Shown one piece after another: positions 27,451 to 44,700 of a DNA stretch of 64,000 nt (the first letter of the stretch is position 1; each line of letters begins with the position of its first letter). The stretch lies in the NCBI RefSeq assembly GCF_910591885.1, contig NC_063277.1, positions 3,410,001 to 3,474,000 of the forward strand, read 5' to 3'. The notes below the pieces were generated by a model. It did no database searches and was not told the DNA's origin. It was given only the letters and a program-made list of their open reading frames with translations. This DNA is from Bombus terrestris (lineage: Eukaryota > Arthropoda > Insecta > Hymenoptera > Apidae). The position numbers and the translations under genes are program-made.

Positions 27451-29130
27451 TACTATATAACGTATAACGATATATACTATTCCGTACTATCGTATAACGT
27501 TATATACTATTACTATATAACGCATAACGTTATATACCATTACTATATAGCGTATATCGTTATATACTATTACTATATAACGCATAACGTTATATAATAT
27601 TACTATATAACGTATAACGTTATATACTATTACTATATAACGTATAACGTTATATACTATTACTATATAACGCATAACGTTATATACTATTACTATATAA
27701 CGTATAACGATATATACTATTACGTATTAACGTATAACGTTATATACTATTACTATATAACGTATAACGTTATATACTATTACTATATAACGTATAACGT
27801 TATATACTATTACTATATAACGTATAACGATATATACTATTACTATATAACGTATAACGTTATATACTATTACTATATAACGTATAACGTTATATACTAT
27901 TACTATATGACGCATAACGTTATATAATATTACTATATAACGTATAACGTTATATACTATTATTATATAACGTATAACGTTATATACTTATACTATATAT
28001 CGTATAACGTTATATACTATTACTATATAACGCATAACGTTATATACTATTACTATATAACGTATAACGTTATATACTATTACTATATAACGTATAACGT
28101 TATATACTATTACTATATAACGTATAACGTTCTATACTATAACTATATAACGCATAACGTTATATAATATTACTATATAACGTATAACGTTATATACTAT
28201 TACTATATAACGTATAACGTTATATACTATTACTATATAACGTATAACGTTATATACTATTACTATATGACGCATAACGTTATATAATATTACTATATAA
28301 CGTATAACGTTATATACTATTATTATATAACGTATAACGTTATATACTTATACTATATATCGTATAACGTTATATACTATTACTATATAACGCATAACGT
28401 TATATACTATTACGTAATAACGTATAACGTTATATAGTATTGCCATATCACGTATAACGTTGTATATTATTACGTACTAACGTATAATGTTATATACTAT
28501 TACTATATAACGTATAACGATATATACTATGCCGTACTATCGTATAACGTTATATACTATTACTATATAACGCATAACGTTATATACTATTACTATATAG
28601 CGTATATCGTTATATACTATTACTATATAACGCATAACGTTATATAATATTACTATATACCGTATAACGTTATATACTATTACTATATAACGTATAACGT
28701 TATATACTATTACTATATAACGTATAACGATATATACTATTACGTATTAACGTATAACGTTATATACTATTACTATATAACGTATAACGTTATATACTAT
28801 TACTATATAACGTATAACGTTATATACTATTACTATATAACGTATAACGTTATATACTATTACTATATAACGTATAACGTTATATACTATTACTATATAA
28901 CGTATAACGTTATATACTATTACTATATAACGTATAACGTTATATACTATTACTATATAACGTATAACGTTATATACTATCACTATATAACGTATAACGA
29001 TATATACTATTCCGTACTATCGTATAACGTTATATACTATTACTATATAACGTATAACGTTATATACTATTACGTAATAACGTATAACGTTATATACTAT
29101 TACTATATAACGTATAACGTTATATAATAT
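27451..29130. repeat. 1,680-bp tandem duplication, unit 2
   Basis: Second copy of 25771-27450, without visible differences in the landmarks compared. It is followed by about 70 bp of a third start before the array switches to the 11.7-kb-type sequence. Confidence 0.85.
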
Positions 29131-29166
29131 TACTATATAACGTATAACGATATATACTATTCCGTA

Positions 29167-32100
29167 CTATCGTATAACGTTATATACTATTACTATATAA
29201 TGCATAACGTTATATACTATTACTATATAACGTATAACGTTATATACTATTACTATATAACGCATAACGTTATATAATATTACTATATAACGTATAACGT
29301 TATGTACCATTACTATATAACGTATAACGTTATATACCATTACTATATAACGTATATCGTTATATACTATTACTATATAACGTATAACGTTATATACTAT
29401 TACTATATAACGTATAACGTTATATACTATTACTATATAACGTATAACGTTATATACTATTACTATATAACGTATAACGTTATATACTATTACTATATAA
29501 CGTATAACGTTATATACTATTACTATATAACGCATAACGTTATATACTATTACTATATAACGTATAACGATATATACTATTACGTATTAACGTATAACGT
29601 TATATACTATTACGTATTAACGTATAACGTTATATACTATTACTATATAACGTATAACGTTATATACTATTACTATATAACGTATAACGTTATATACTAT
29701 TACTATATAACGTATAACATTATATACTATTACTATATAACGTATAACGATATATACTATTACGTAATAACGTATAACGTTATATACTATTACTATATAA
29801 CGTATAACGTTCTATACTATTACTATATAACGCATAACGTTATATACTATTACTATATAACGTATAACGTTATATACCATTACTATATAACGTATAACGT
29901 TATATACTATTACTATATAACGTATAACGTTATATACTATTACTATATAACGTATAACGTTATATACTATTACTATATAACGTATAACGTTATATACTAT
30001 TACTATATAACGCATAACGTTATATAATATTGCTATATAACGTATAACGTTATATACTTATACTATATAACGTATAACGTTATATACTATTACTATATAA
30101 CGTATAACGTTATATACTATTACTATATAACGTATAACGTTATATACTATTACGTAATAACGTATAACGTTATATAGTACTGCCATATCACGTATAACGT
30201 TGTATATTATTACGTACTAACGTATAACGTTATATACTATTACTATATAACGCATAACGTTATATACTATTACTATATAACGCATAACGTTATATAATAT
30301 TACTATATAACGTATAACGTTATATACTATTACTGTATAACGTATAACGTTATATACTATTACTATATAACGTATAACGATATATACTATTTCGTACTAT
30401 CGTATAACATTATATACTATTACTATATAACGTATAACGTTATATACTATTACTATATAACGTATAACGATATATACTATTTCGTACTATCGTATAACAT
30501 TATATACTATTACTATATAACGTATAACGTTATATACTATTACTATATAACGTATAACGTTATATACTATTACTATATAACGTATAACGTTATATACTAT
30601 TACTATATAACGCATAACGTTATATACTATTACTATATAACGTATAACGTTATATACCATTACTATATAACGTATAACGTTATATACTATTACTATATAA
30701 CGTATAACGTTATATACTATTACTATATAACGTATAACGTTATATACTATTACTATATAACGTATAACGTTATATACTATTACGTAATAACGTATGACGT
30801 CATATAGTACTGCCATATCACGTATAACGTTGTATATTATTACGTACTAACGTATAACGTTATATACTATTACTATATAACGCATAACGTTATATACTAT
30901 TACTATATAACGTATAACGATATATACTATTTCGTACTATCGTATAACGTTATATACTATTACTATATAACGCATAACGTTATATACTATTACTATATAA
31001 CGTATAACGTTATATACTATTACTATATAACGTATAACGTAATATACTATTACTATATAACGCATAACGTTATATAATATTACTATATAACGTATAACGT
31101 TATATACTATTACTATATAACGTATAACGTTATATACTATTACTATATAACGTATAACGATATATACTATTTCGTACTATCGTATAACATTATATACTAT
31201 TACTATATAACGCATAACGTTATATACTATTACTATATAACGTATAACGTTATATACTATTACTATATAACGCATAACGTTATATAATATTACTATATAA
31301 CGTATAACGTTATATACTATTACTATATAACGTATAACGTTATATACTATTACTATATAACGTATAACGATATATACTATTTCGTACTATCGTATAACAT
31401 TATATACTATTACTATATAACGCATAACGTTATATACTATTACTATATAACGTATAACGATATATACTATTACGTATTAACGTATAACGTTATATACTAC
31501 TACTATATAACGTATAACGTTATATACCATTACTATATAACGTATAACGTTATATACTATTACTATATAACGCATAACGTTATATAATATTACTATATAA
31601 CGTATAACGTTATATACTATTACTATATAACGTATAACGTTATATACTATTACTATATAACGTATAACGTTATATACTATTACTATATAACGCATAACGT
31701 TATATAATATTACTATATAACGTATAACGTTATATACTATTACTATATAACGTATAACGTTATATACTATTACTATATAACGTATAACGTTATATACTAT
31801 TACTATATAACGCATAACGTTATATACTATTACTATATAACGTATAACGTTATATACCATTACTATATAACGTATAACGTTATATACTATTACTATATAA
31901 CGTATAACGTTATATACTATTACTATATAACGTATAACGTTATATACTATTACTATATAACGTATAACGTTATATACTATTACGTAATAACGTATGACGT
32001 CATATAGTACTGCCATATCACGTATAACGTTGTATATTATTACGTACTAACGTATAACGTTATATACTATTACTATATAACGCATAACGTTATATACTAT

Positions 32101-33320
32101 TACTATATAACGTATAACGATATATACTATTTCGTACTATCGTATAACGTTATATACTATTACTATATAACGCATAACGTTATATACTATTACTATATAA
32201 CGTATAACGTTATATACTATTACTATATAACGTATAACGTTATATACTATTACTATATAACGCATAACGTTATATAATATTACTATATAACGTATAACGT
32301 TATATACTATTACTATATAACGTATAACGTTATATACTATTACTATATAACGCATAACGTTATATAATATTACTATATAACGTATAACGTTATATACTAT
32401 TACTATATAACGTATAACGTTATATACTATTACTATATAACGTATAACGTTATATACTATTACTATATAACGCATAACGTTATATACTATTACTATATAA
32501 CGTATAACGTTATATACCATTACTATATAACGTATAACGTTATATACTATTACTATATAACGTATAACGTTATATACTATTACTATATAACGTATAACGT
32601 TATATACTATTACTATATAACGTATAACGTTATATACTATTACGTAATAACGTATGACGTCATATAGTACTGCCATATCACGTATAACGTTGTATATTAT
32701 TACGTACTAACGTATAACGTTATATACTATTACTATATAACGTATAACGTTATATACTATTACTATATAACGTATAACGTTATATACTATTACTATATAA
32801 CGCATAACGTTATATACTATTACTATATAACGTATAACGTTATATACTATTACTATATAACGTATAACGTTATATACTATTACTATATAACGCATAACGT
32901 TATATAATATTACTATATAACGTATAACGTTATATACTATTACTATATAACGTATAACGTTATATACTATTACTATATAACGTATAACGATATATACTAT
33001 TTCGTACTATCGTATAACATTATATACTATTACTATATAACGCATAACGTTATATACTATTACTATATAACGTATAACGATATATACTATTACGTATTAA
33101 CGTATAACGTTATATACTATTACTATATAACGTATAACGTTATATACCATTACTATATAACGTATAACGTTATATACTATTACTATATAACGCATAACGT
33201 TATATAATATTACTATATAACGTATAACGTTATATACTATTACTATATAACGTATAACGTTATATACTATTACTATGTAACGCATAACGTTATATACTAT
33301 TACTATATAACGTATAACGA
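29167..33320. repeat. shortened long-range paralogue of about 11.7-20.0 kb
   Basis: 29167-30060 follows the same order of variant monomers as 11745-12550 and 4213-5000. It is followed by 660-bp-type HOR units with TGACGTCA at 30795, 31995 and 32655, and then by the same approach to the 645-bp segment. Between 32707 and 33523 it is one monomer shorter than the matching interval 19395-20241. The whole region is far shorter than its partner, so several HOR units are absent. Confidence 0.75.
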
Positions 33321-33965
33321 ATATATGTCGAATATATGTCGAATTATTATATATGTCGAATTGTCGTTTGGATTTCGAGCGCGAGACGATTCTTCGTTAG
33401 CATTTGCCATCATGATTTTCAATAAAGGTTGTATTTACATAAAATTATATTTCTTTACAAAGTTTGATAAATAATTAGTTTATCGGTTAACTAAGATAAC
33501 AAACAATAAGTAAACAAATGCTTTAAATAATATTCTTGGGTTCTGTAACGAATCCACGGTCAACGGGAAACTTTCTGTACGTTTTAATATATTTTTGATA
33601 GCACACTGACACGTTCACTCTGGCACAGGGGTTCTCTAAGACTGACTCCAAGACGATGACAGTAAACTCTCCAAGGAGATTGCAAAATAAAAGACAGATA
33701 CAGTTACATATATCAAATACATATCGATCGGGAATATCAACAAATTCCCAAGCGCCGTAACTAGGCATTTCCACATAAACCAGCATTGCTCCTGATCAAG
33801 ACTTGGTTGTTTATACACCGTATCCCTTAACACTGGAACCTCCTTTGTAAAACATTTCGTTCATCCCGTGACCGTGGCTACGTTCGGGGACCAGTTATGT
33901 CACCCCGAGCCCAAATATTGAGAAATCTTCCAAAAGAAAGGCTCGATGTCTCTGCATCTCCGACA
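33321..33965. other. 645-bp non-satellite segment, copy 3
   Basis: Same length and same junction base in the monomer as copies 1 and 2. One substitution was seen at 33915, where A replaces the G found at 20633 and 23464. It is synonymous (Tyr) in the open frame crossing it on the minus strand. Satellite resumes at 33966. Confidence 0.92.
33523..33786 (-). CDS. hypothetical 87-residue open frame, copy 3
   Basis: Identical translation to the frames at 20241-20504 and 23072-23335, with the overlapping 65-codon frame at 33636-33833 minus. It remains unrecognised. No stop or frameshift has appeared, but with only one substitution seen in the segment this says little about selection. Confidence 0.22.
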   Translation of the reverse strand: MLVYVEMPSYGAWEFVDIPDRYVFDICNCICLLFCNLLGEFTVIVLESVLENPCARVNVSVCYQKYIKTYRKFPVDRGFVTEPKNII

Positions 33966-36150
33966 TACTATTACTATATAACGCATAACGTTATATACTA
34001 TTACTATATAACGTATAACGTTATATACTATTACTATATAACGCATAACGTTATATAATATTACTATATAACGTATAACGTTATATACTATTACTATATA
34101 ACGTATAACGTTGTATAGTATTACCATATAACGTATAACGTTATATACTATTACGTACTAACGTATAACGTTATATACTATAACTATATAACGTATATCG
34201 CTATATACTATTGCTATATAACGTATAACGATATATACTATTACGTATTAACGTATAACGTTATATACTATTACGTAATAGCGTATAGCGTTATATAGTA
34301 TTACCATATCACGTATAACGTCATATACTATTACGTACTATCGTATAACGTTATATACTATTACTATATAACGTATAACGTTATATACTATTACTATATA
34401 ACGTATAACGTTATATACTATTACTATATAACGTATAACGTTATATACTATTACTATATAACGTATAACGTTATATACTATTACTATATAACGTATAACA
34501 TTATATACTATTACGTAATAACGTATAACGTTATATAGTATTGCCATATCACGTATAACGTTGTATATTATTACGTACTAACGTATAACGTTATATACTA
34601 TTACTATATAACGCATAACGTTATATAATATTACTATATAACGTATAACGTTATATACTATTACTATATAACGTATAACGTTATATACTATTACTATATA
34701 ACGTATAACGTTATATACTATAACTATATAACGCATAACGTTATATAATATTACTATATAACGTATAACGTTATATACTATTACTATATAACGTATAACG
34801 TTATATACTGTTACTATATAACGTATAACGTTATATACTATTACTATATAACGTATAACGATATATACTATGACGTATTAACGTATAACGTTATATACTA
34901 TTACGTAATAGCGTATAACGTTATATAGTATTACCATATCACGTATAACGTTATATACTATTACGTACTATCGTATAACGTTATATACTATTACTATATA
35001 ACGTATATCGCTATATACTATAACTATATAACGTATAACGATATATACTATTACTATATAACGTATAACGTTATATACTATTACGTAATAACGTATAACG
35101 TTATATAGTATTGCCATATCACGTATAACGTTGTATATTATTACGTACTAACGTATAACGTTATATACTATTACTATATAACGTATAACGTTATATACTA
35201 TTACTATATAACGTATAACGTTATATAGTATTACCATATCACGTATAACGTTGTATATTATTACGTACTAACGTATAACGTTATATACTATTACGTAATA
35301 ACGTATAACGTTATATAGTATTGCCATATCACGTATAACGTTGTATATTATTACGTACTAACGTATAACGTTATATACTATTACTATATAACGTATAACG
35401 TTATATACTTATACTATATAACGTATAACGTTATATACTATTACTATATAACGCATAACGTTATATACTATTACTATATAACGTATAACGATATATACTA
35501 TTACGTATTAACGTATAACGTTATATACTATTACTATATAACGTATAACGTTATATACTATTACTATATAACGTATAACGTTATATACTTTTACTATATA
35601 ACGTATAACGATATATACTATTCCGTACTATCGTATAACGTTATATACTATTACTGCATAATGCATAACGTTATATATTATTACTATATAACGTATAACG
35701 TTATATACTATTACTATATAGCGCATAACGTTATATAATATTACTATATAACGTATAACGTTATATACTATTACTATATAACGTATAACGATATATACTA
35801 TCACGTATTAACGTATAACGTTATATACTATTACTATATAACGTATAACGTTATATACTATTACTATATAACGTATAACGATATATACTATTCCGTACTA
35901 TCGTATAACGTTATATACTATTACTATATAACGCATAACGTTATATACTATTACTATATAGCGTATATCGTTATATACTATTACTATATAACGCATAACG
36001 TTATATAATATTACTATATAACGTATAACGTTATATACTATTACTATATAACGTATAACGTTATATACTATTACTATATAACGCATAACGTTATATGCTA
36101 TTACTATATAACGTATAACGATATATACTATTACGTATTAACGTATAACG

Positions 36151-38700
36151 TTATATACTATTACTATATAACGTATAACGTTATATACTATTACTATATA
36201 ACGTATAACGTTATATACTATTACTATATAACGTATAACGATATATACTATTACTATATAACGTATAACGTTATATACTATTACTATATAACGTATAACG
36301 TTATATACTATTACTATATGACGCATAACGTTATATAATATTACTATATGACGTATAACGTTATATACTATTATTATATAACGTATAACGTTATATACTT
36401 ATACTATATATCGTATAACGTTATATACTATTACTATATAACGCATAACGTTATATACTATTACTATATAACGTATAACGTTATATACTATTACTATATA
36501 ACGTATAACGTTATATACTATTACTATATAACGTATAACGTTCTATACTATAACTATATAACGCATAACGTTATATAATATTACTATATAACGTATAACG
36601 TTATATACTATTACTATATAACGTATAACGTTATATACTATTACTATATAACGTATAACGTTATATACTATTACTATATGACGCATAACGTTATATAATA
36701 TTACTATATAACGTATAACGTTATATACTATTATTATATAACGTATAACGTTATATACTTATACTATATATCGTATAACGTTATATACTATTACTATATA
36801 ACGCATAACGTTATATACTATTACTATATAACGTATAACGATATATACTATTACGTATTAACGTATAACGTTATATACTATTACTATATAACGTATAACG
36901 TTATATACTATTACTATATAACGTATAACGTTATATGCTATTACTATATAACGTATAACGATATATACTATTACGTATTAACGTATAACGTTATATACTA
37001 TTACTATATAACGTATAACGTTATAAACTATTACTATATAACGTATAACGTTATATACTATTACTATATAACGTATAACGATATATACTATTACGTAATA
37101 ACGTATAACGTTATATAGTATTGCCATATCACGTATAACGTTGTATATTATTTCGTACTAACGCATAACGTTATATAATATTACTATATAACGTATAACG
37201 TTATATACTATTATTCTATAACGTATAACGTTATATACTTATACTATATATCGTATAACGTTATATACTATTACTATATAACGCATAACGTTATATACTA
37301 TTACTATATAACGTATAACGATATATACTATTACGTATTAACGTATAACGTTATATACTATTACTATATAACGTATAACGTTATATACTATTACTATATA
37401 ACGTATAACGATATATACTATTACTATATAACGTATAACGATATATACTATTACTATATAACGTATAACGATATATACTATTACGTATTAACGTATAACG
37501 TTATATACTATTACTATATAACGTATAATGTTATAAACTATTACTATATAACGTATAACGTTATATACTATTACTATATAACGTATAACGATATATACTA
37601 TTACGTAATAACGTATAACGTTATATAGTATTGCCATATCACGTATAACGTTGTATATTATTACGTACTAACGTATAACGTTATATACTATTACTATATA
37701 ACGTATAACGTTATATACTATTACTATATAACGTATAACGTTATATACTATTACTATATAACGTATAACGTTATATACTATTACTATATAACGTATAACG
37801 TTCTATACTATAACTATATAACGCATAACGTTATATAATATTACTATATAACGTATAACGTTATATACTATTACTATATAACGTATAACGTTATATACTA
37901 TTACTATATAACGTATAACGTTATATACTATTACTATATGACGCATAACGTTATATAATATTACTATATAACGTATAACGTTATATACTATTATTATATA
38001 ACGTATAACGTTATATACTATTACTATATAACGTATAACGATATATACTAATACGTATTAACGTATAACGTTATATACTATTACTATATAACGTATAACG
38101 TTATATACTATTACTATATGACGCATAACGTTATATAATATTACTATATAACGTATAACGTTATATACTATTATTATATAACGTATAACGTTATATACTA
38201 TTACTATATAACGTATAACGATATATACTAATACGTATTAACGTATAACGTTATATACTACTACTATATAACGTATAACGTTCTATACTATAACTATATA
38301 ACGCATAACGTTATATAATATTACTATATAACGTATAACGTTATATACTATTACTATATAACGTATAACGTTATATACTATTACTATATAACGTATAACG
38401 ATATATACTATTACGTAATAACGTATAACGTTATATAGTATTGCCATATCACGTATAACGTTGTATATTATTACGTACTAACGTATAACGTTATATACTA
38501 TTACTATATAACGTATAACGTTATATACTATTACTATATAACGTATAACGTTGTATAGTATTACCATATAACGTATAACGTTATATACTATTACGTACTA
38601 ACGTATAACGTTATATACTATTACTATGTCACATATATCGCTATATACTATAACTATATAACGTATAACGATATATACTGTTACTATATAACGTATAACG
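36151..38700. repeat. 2,550-bp (85-monomer) unit, copy 1
   Basis: Landmarks here recur 2,550 bp later in 38701-41250: the ACTATATGACGTATAACG monomer at 36331-36360, ACTATTATTCTATAACG near 37200, TATTTCGTACTAACGC near 37150, and the ACTATGTCACATATATCGC monomer near 38611. Edges are blurred over a few monomers. Confidence 0.8.
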
Positions 38701-41700
38701 TTATATACTGTTACTATATAACGTATAACGTTATATAGTATTACTATATAACGTATAACGTTATATACTATTACTATATAACGTATAACGATATATACTA
38801 TTACTATATAACGTATAACGTTATATACTATTACTATATAACGTATAACGTTATATACTATTACTATATGACGCATAACGTTATATAATATTACTATATG
38901 ACGTATAACGTTATATACTATTATTATATAACGTATAACGTTATATACTTATACTATATATCGTATAACGTTATATACTATTACTATATAACGCATAACG
39001 TTATATACTATTACTATATAACGTATAACGTTATATACTATTACTATATAACGTATAACGTTATATACTATTACTATATAACGTATAACGTTCTATACTA
39101 TAACTATATAACGCATAACGTTATATAATATTACTATATAACGTATAACGTTATATACTATTACTATATAACGTATAACGTTATATACTATTACTATATA
39201 ACGTATAACGTTATATACTATTACTATATGACGCATAACGTTATATAATATTACTATATAACGTATAACGTTATATACTATTATTATATAACGTATAACG
39301 TTATATACTTATACTATATATCGTATAACGTTATATACTATTACTATATAACGCATAACGTTATATACTATTACTATATAACGTATAACGATATATACTA
39401 TTACGTATTAACGTATAACGTTATATACTATTACTATATAACGTATAACGTTATATACTATTACTATATAACGTATAACGTTATATGCTATTACTATATA
39501 ACGTATAACGATATATACTATTACGTATTAACGTATAACGTTATATACTATTACTATATAACGTATAACGTTATAAACTATTACTATATAACGTATAACG
39601 TTATATACTATTACTATATAACGTATAACGATATATACTATTACGTAATAACGTATAACGTTATATAGTATTGCCATATCACGTATAACGTTGTATATTA
39701 TTTCGTACTAACGCATAACGTTATATAATATTACTATATAACGTATAACGTTATATACTATTATTCTATAACGTATAACGTTATATACTTATACTATATA
39801 TCGTATAACGTTATATACTATTACTATATAACGCATAACGTTATATACTATTACTATATAACGTATAACGATATATACTATTACGTATTAACGTATAACG
39901 TTATATACTATTACTATATAACGTATAACGTTATATACTATTACTATATAACGTATAACGATATATACTATTACTATATAACGTATAACGATATATACTA
40001 TTACTATATAACGTATAACGATATATACTATTACGTATTAACGTATAACGTTATATACTATTACTATATAACGTATAATGTTATAAACTATTACTATATA
40101 ACGTATAACGTTATATACTATTACTATATAACGTATAACGATATATACTATTACGTAATAACGTATAACGTTATATAGTATTGCCATATCACGTATAACG
40201 TTGTATATTATTACGTACTAACGTATAACGTTATATACTATTACTATATAACGTATAACGTTATATACTATTACTATATAACGTATAACGTTATATACTA
40301 TTACTATATAACGTATAACGTTATATACTATTACTATATAACGTATAACGTTCTATACTATAACTATATAACGCATAACGTTATATAATATTACTATATA
40401 ACGTATAACGTTATATACTATTACTATATAACGTATAACGTTATATACTATTACTATATAACGTATAACGTTATATACTATTACTATATGACGCATAACG
40501 TTATATAATATTACTATATAACGTATAACGTTATATACTATTATTATATAACGTATAACGTTATATACTATTACTATATAACGTATAACGATATATACTA
40601 ATACGTATTAACGTATAACGTTATATACTATTACTATATAACGTATAACGTTATATACTATTACTATATGACGCATAACGTTATATAATATTACTATATA
40701 ACGTATAACGTTATATACTATTATTATATAACGTATAACGTTATATACTATTACTATATAACGTATAACGATATATACTAATACGTATTAACGTATAACG
40801 TTATATACTACTACTATATAACGTATAACGTTCTATACTATAACTATATAACGCATAACGTTATATAATATTACTATATAACGTATAACGTTATATACTA
40901 TTACTATATAACGTATAACGTTATATACTATTACTATATAACGTATAACGATATATACTATTACGTAATAACGTATAACGTTATATAGTATTGCCATATC
41001 ACGTATAACGTTGTATATTATTACGTACTAACGTATAACGTTATATACTATTACTATATAACGTATAACGTTATATACTATTACTATATAACGTATAACG
41101 TTGTATAGTATTACCATATAACGTATAACGTTATATACTATTACGTACTAACGTATAACGTTATATACTATTACTATGTCACATATATCGCTATATACTA
41201 TAACTATATAACGTATAACGATATATACTGTTACTATATAACGTATAACGTTATATAGTAATAGTATATAACGTATAACGATATATACTATTACGTATTA
41301 ACGTATAACGTTATATACTATTACTATATAACGCATAACGTTATATAATATTACTATATAACGTATAACGTTATATACCATTACTATATAACGTATAACG
41401 TTATATACTATTACTATGTAACGTATAACGTTATATACTATTACTATATAACGTATAACGTTATATACCATTACTATATAACGTATAACGTTATATACTA
41501 TTACTATGTAACGTATAACGTTATATACTATTACTATATAACGTATAACGTTATATACTATTACTATATAACGTATAACGTTCTATACTATAACTATATA
41601 ACGCATAACGTTATATAATATTACTATATAACGTATAACGTTATATACTATTACTATATAACGTATAACGATATATACTATTACGTATTAACGTATAACG

Positions 41701-44700
41701 TTATATACTATTACTATATAACGCATAACGTTATATAATATTACTATATAACGTATAACGTTATATACCATTACTATATAACGTATAACGTTATATACTA
41801 TTACTATGTAACGTATAACGTTATATACTATTACTATATAACACATAACGTTATGTAATATTACTATATAACGTATAACGTTATACACTATTACTATATA
41901 ACGTATGACGTTATATACTTATACTATATAACGTATAACGATATATACTATTACGTATTAACGTATAACGTTATATACTATTACTATATAACGTATAACG
42001 TTATATACTATTACTATATAACGTATAACGTTATATACTATTACTATATAACGTATAACGATATATACTATTCCGTACTATCGTATAACGTTATATACTA
42101 TTACGTAATAACGTATAACGTTATATAGTATTGCCATATCACGTATAACGTTGTATATTATTACGTACTAACGTATAATGTTATATACTATTACTATATA
42201 ACGTATAACGATATATACTATTCCGTACTATCGTATAACGTTATATATTATTACTATATAACGCATAACGTTATATACTATTACTATATAGCGTATATCG
42301 TTATATACTATTACTATATAACGTATAACGTTATATACTATTACTATATAACGTATAACGTTATATACTATTACTATATAACGTATAACGTTATATACTA
42401 TTACTATATAACGTATAACGTTATATACTATTACTATATAACGTATAACGTTATATACTATTACGTACTATCGTATAACGTTATATACTATTACTATATA
42501 ACGCATAACGTTATATACTATTACTATATAACGTATAACGTTATATACTATTACTATATAACGTATAACGTTATATACTATTATTATATAACGCACAACG
42601 TTATATAATATTACTATATAACGTATAACGTTATATACTATTACTATATAACGTATAACGTTATATACTTATACTATATAACGTATAACGTTATATACTA
42701 TTACTATATAACGCATAACGTTATATACTATTACTATATAACGTATAACGATATATACTATTACTATATAACGTATAACGATATATACTATTCCGTACTA
42801 TCGTATAACGTTATATACTATTACTGTATAATGCATAACGTTATGTACTATTACTATATAACGTATAACGTTATATACTATTACTATATAGCGCATAACG
42901 TTATATAATATTACTATATAACGTATAACGTTATATACTATTACTATATAACGTATAACGATATATACTATCACGTATTAACGTATAACGTTATATACTA
43001 TTACTATATAACGTATAACGTTATATACTATTACTATATAACGTATAACGTTATATACTATTACTATATAACGTATAACGATATATACTATTACGTATTA
43101 ACGTATAACGTTATATACTATTATTATATAACGCACAACGTTATATAATATTACTATATAACGTATAACGTTATATACTATTACTATATAACGTATAACG
43201 TTATATACTTATACTATATAACGTATAACGTTATATACTATTACTATATAACGCATAACGTTATATACTATTACTATATAACGTATAACGATATATACTA
43301 TTACTATATAACGTATAACGATATATACTATTCCGTACTATCGTATAACGTTATATACTATTACTGTATAATGCATAACGTTATGTACTATTACTATATA
43401 ACGTATAACGTTATATACTATTACTATATAGCGCATAACGTTATATAATATTACTATATAACGTATAACGTTATATACTATTACTATATAACGTATAACG
43501 ATATATACTATTACGTATTAACGTATAACGTTATATACTATTACTATATAACGTATAACGTTATATACTATTACTATATAACGTATAACGATATATACTA
43601 ATACGTATTAACGTATAACGTTATATACTATTACTATATAACGTATAACGTTATATACTATTACTATATGACGCATAACGTTATATAATATTACTATATA
43701 ACGTATAACGTTATATACTATTATTATATAACGTATAACGTTATATACTATTACTATATAACGTATAACGATATATACTATTACTATATAACGTATAACG
43801 ATATATACTATTCCGTACTATCGTATAACGTTATATACTATTACTGTATAATGCATAACGTTATGTACTATTACTATATAACGTATAACGTTATATACTA
43901 TTACTATATAGCGCATAACGTTATATAATATTACTATATAACGTATAACGTTATATACTATTACTATATAACGTATAACGATATATACTATCACGTATTA
44001 ACGTATAACGTTATATACTATTACTATATAACGTATAACGTTATATACTATTACTATATAACGTATAACGTTATATACTATTACTATATAACGTATAACG
44101 ATATATACTATTACGTATTAACGTATAACGTTATATACTATTACTATATAACGTATAACGTTATATACTATTACGTACTATCGTATAACGTTATATACTA
44201 TTACTATATAACGTATAACGTTATATACTAATACTATATAACGTATAACGTTATATACTATTACTATATAACGTATAACATTATATACTATTACTATATA
44301 ACGTATAACGTTATATACTATTACTATATAACGTATAACGATATATACTATTACGTATTAACGTATAACGTTATATACTATTACTATATAACGTATAATG
44401 TTATAAACTATTACTATATAACGTATAACGTTATATACTATTACTATATAACGTATAACGATATATACTATTACGTAATAACGTATAACGTTATATAGTA
44501 TTGCCATATCACGTATAACGTTGTATATTATTACGTACTAACGTATATCGTTATATACTATTACTATATAACGTATAACGTTATATACTATTACTATATA
44601 ACGTATAACGTTATATACTATTACTATATAACGTATAACGTTATATACTATTAATATATAACGCATAACGTTATATAATATTACTATATAACGTATAACG

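Larger units (their letters stand above)
23515..33320. repeat. 30-bp satellite array, register block 4
   Basis: About 327 monomers starting at 25 modulo 30 with no slip. It holds the end of the 2,831-bp duplicate, then a short mixed part (25.07-25.77 kb), a 1,680-bp tandem duplication, and from about 29.2 kb a copy of the 11.7-20.0 kb region in shortened form. It ends with the cut monomer at 33295-33320. No gene is visible. Confidence 0.97.

Noticed and set aside
29302..30027. Longest frame, 241 codons on the plus strand
   Set aside because: Only satellite repeats. The same frame is 211 codons at 4348 and 11880, changing length by whole monomers, with no sign of constraint.
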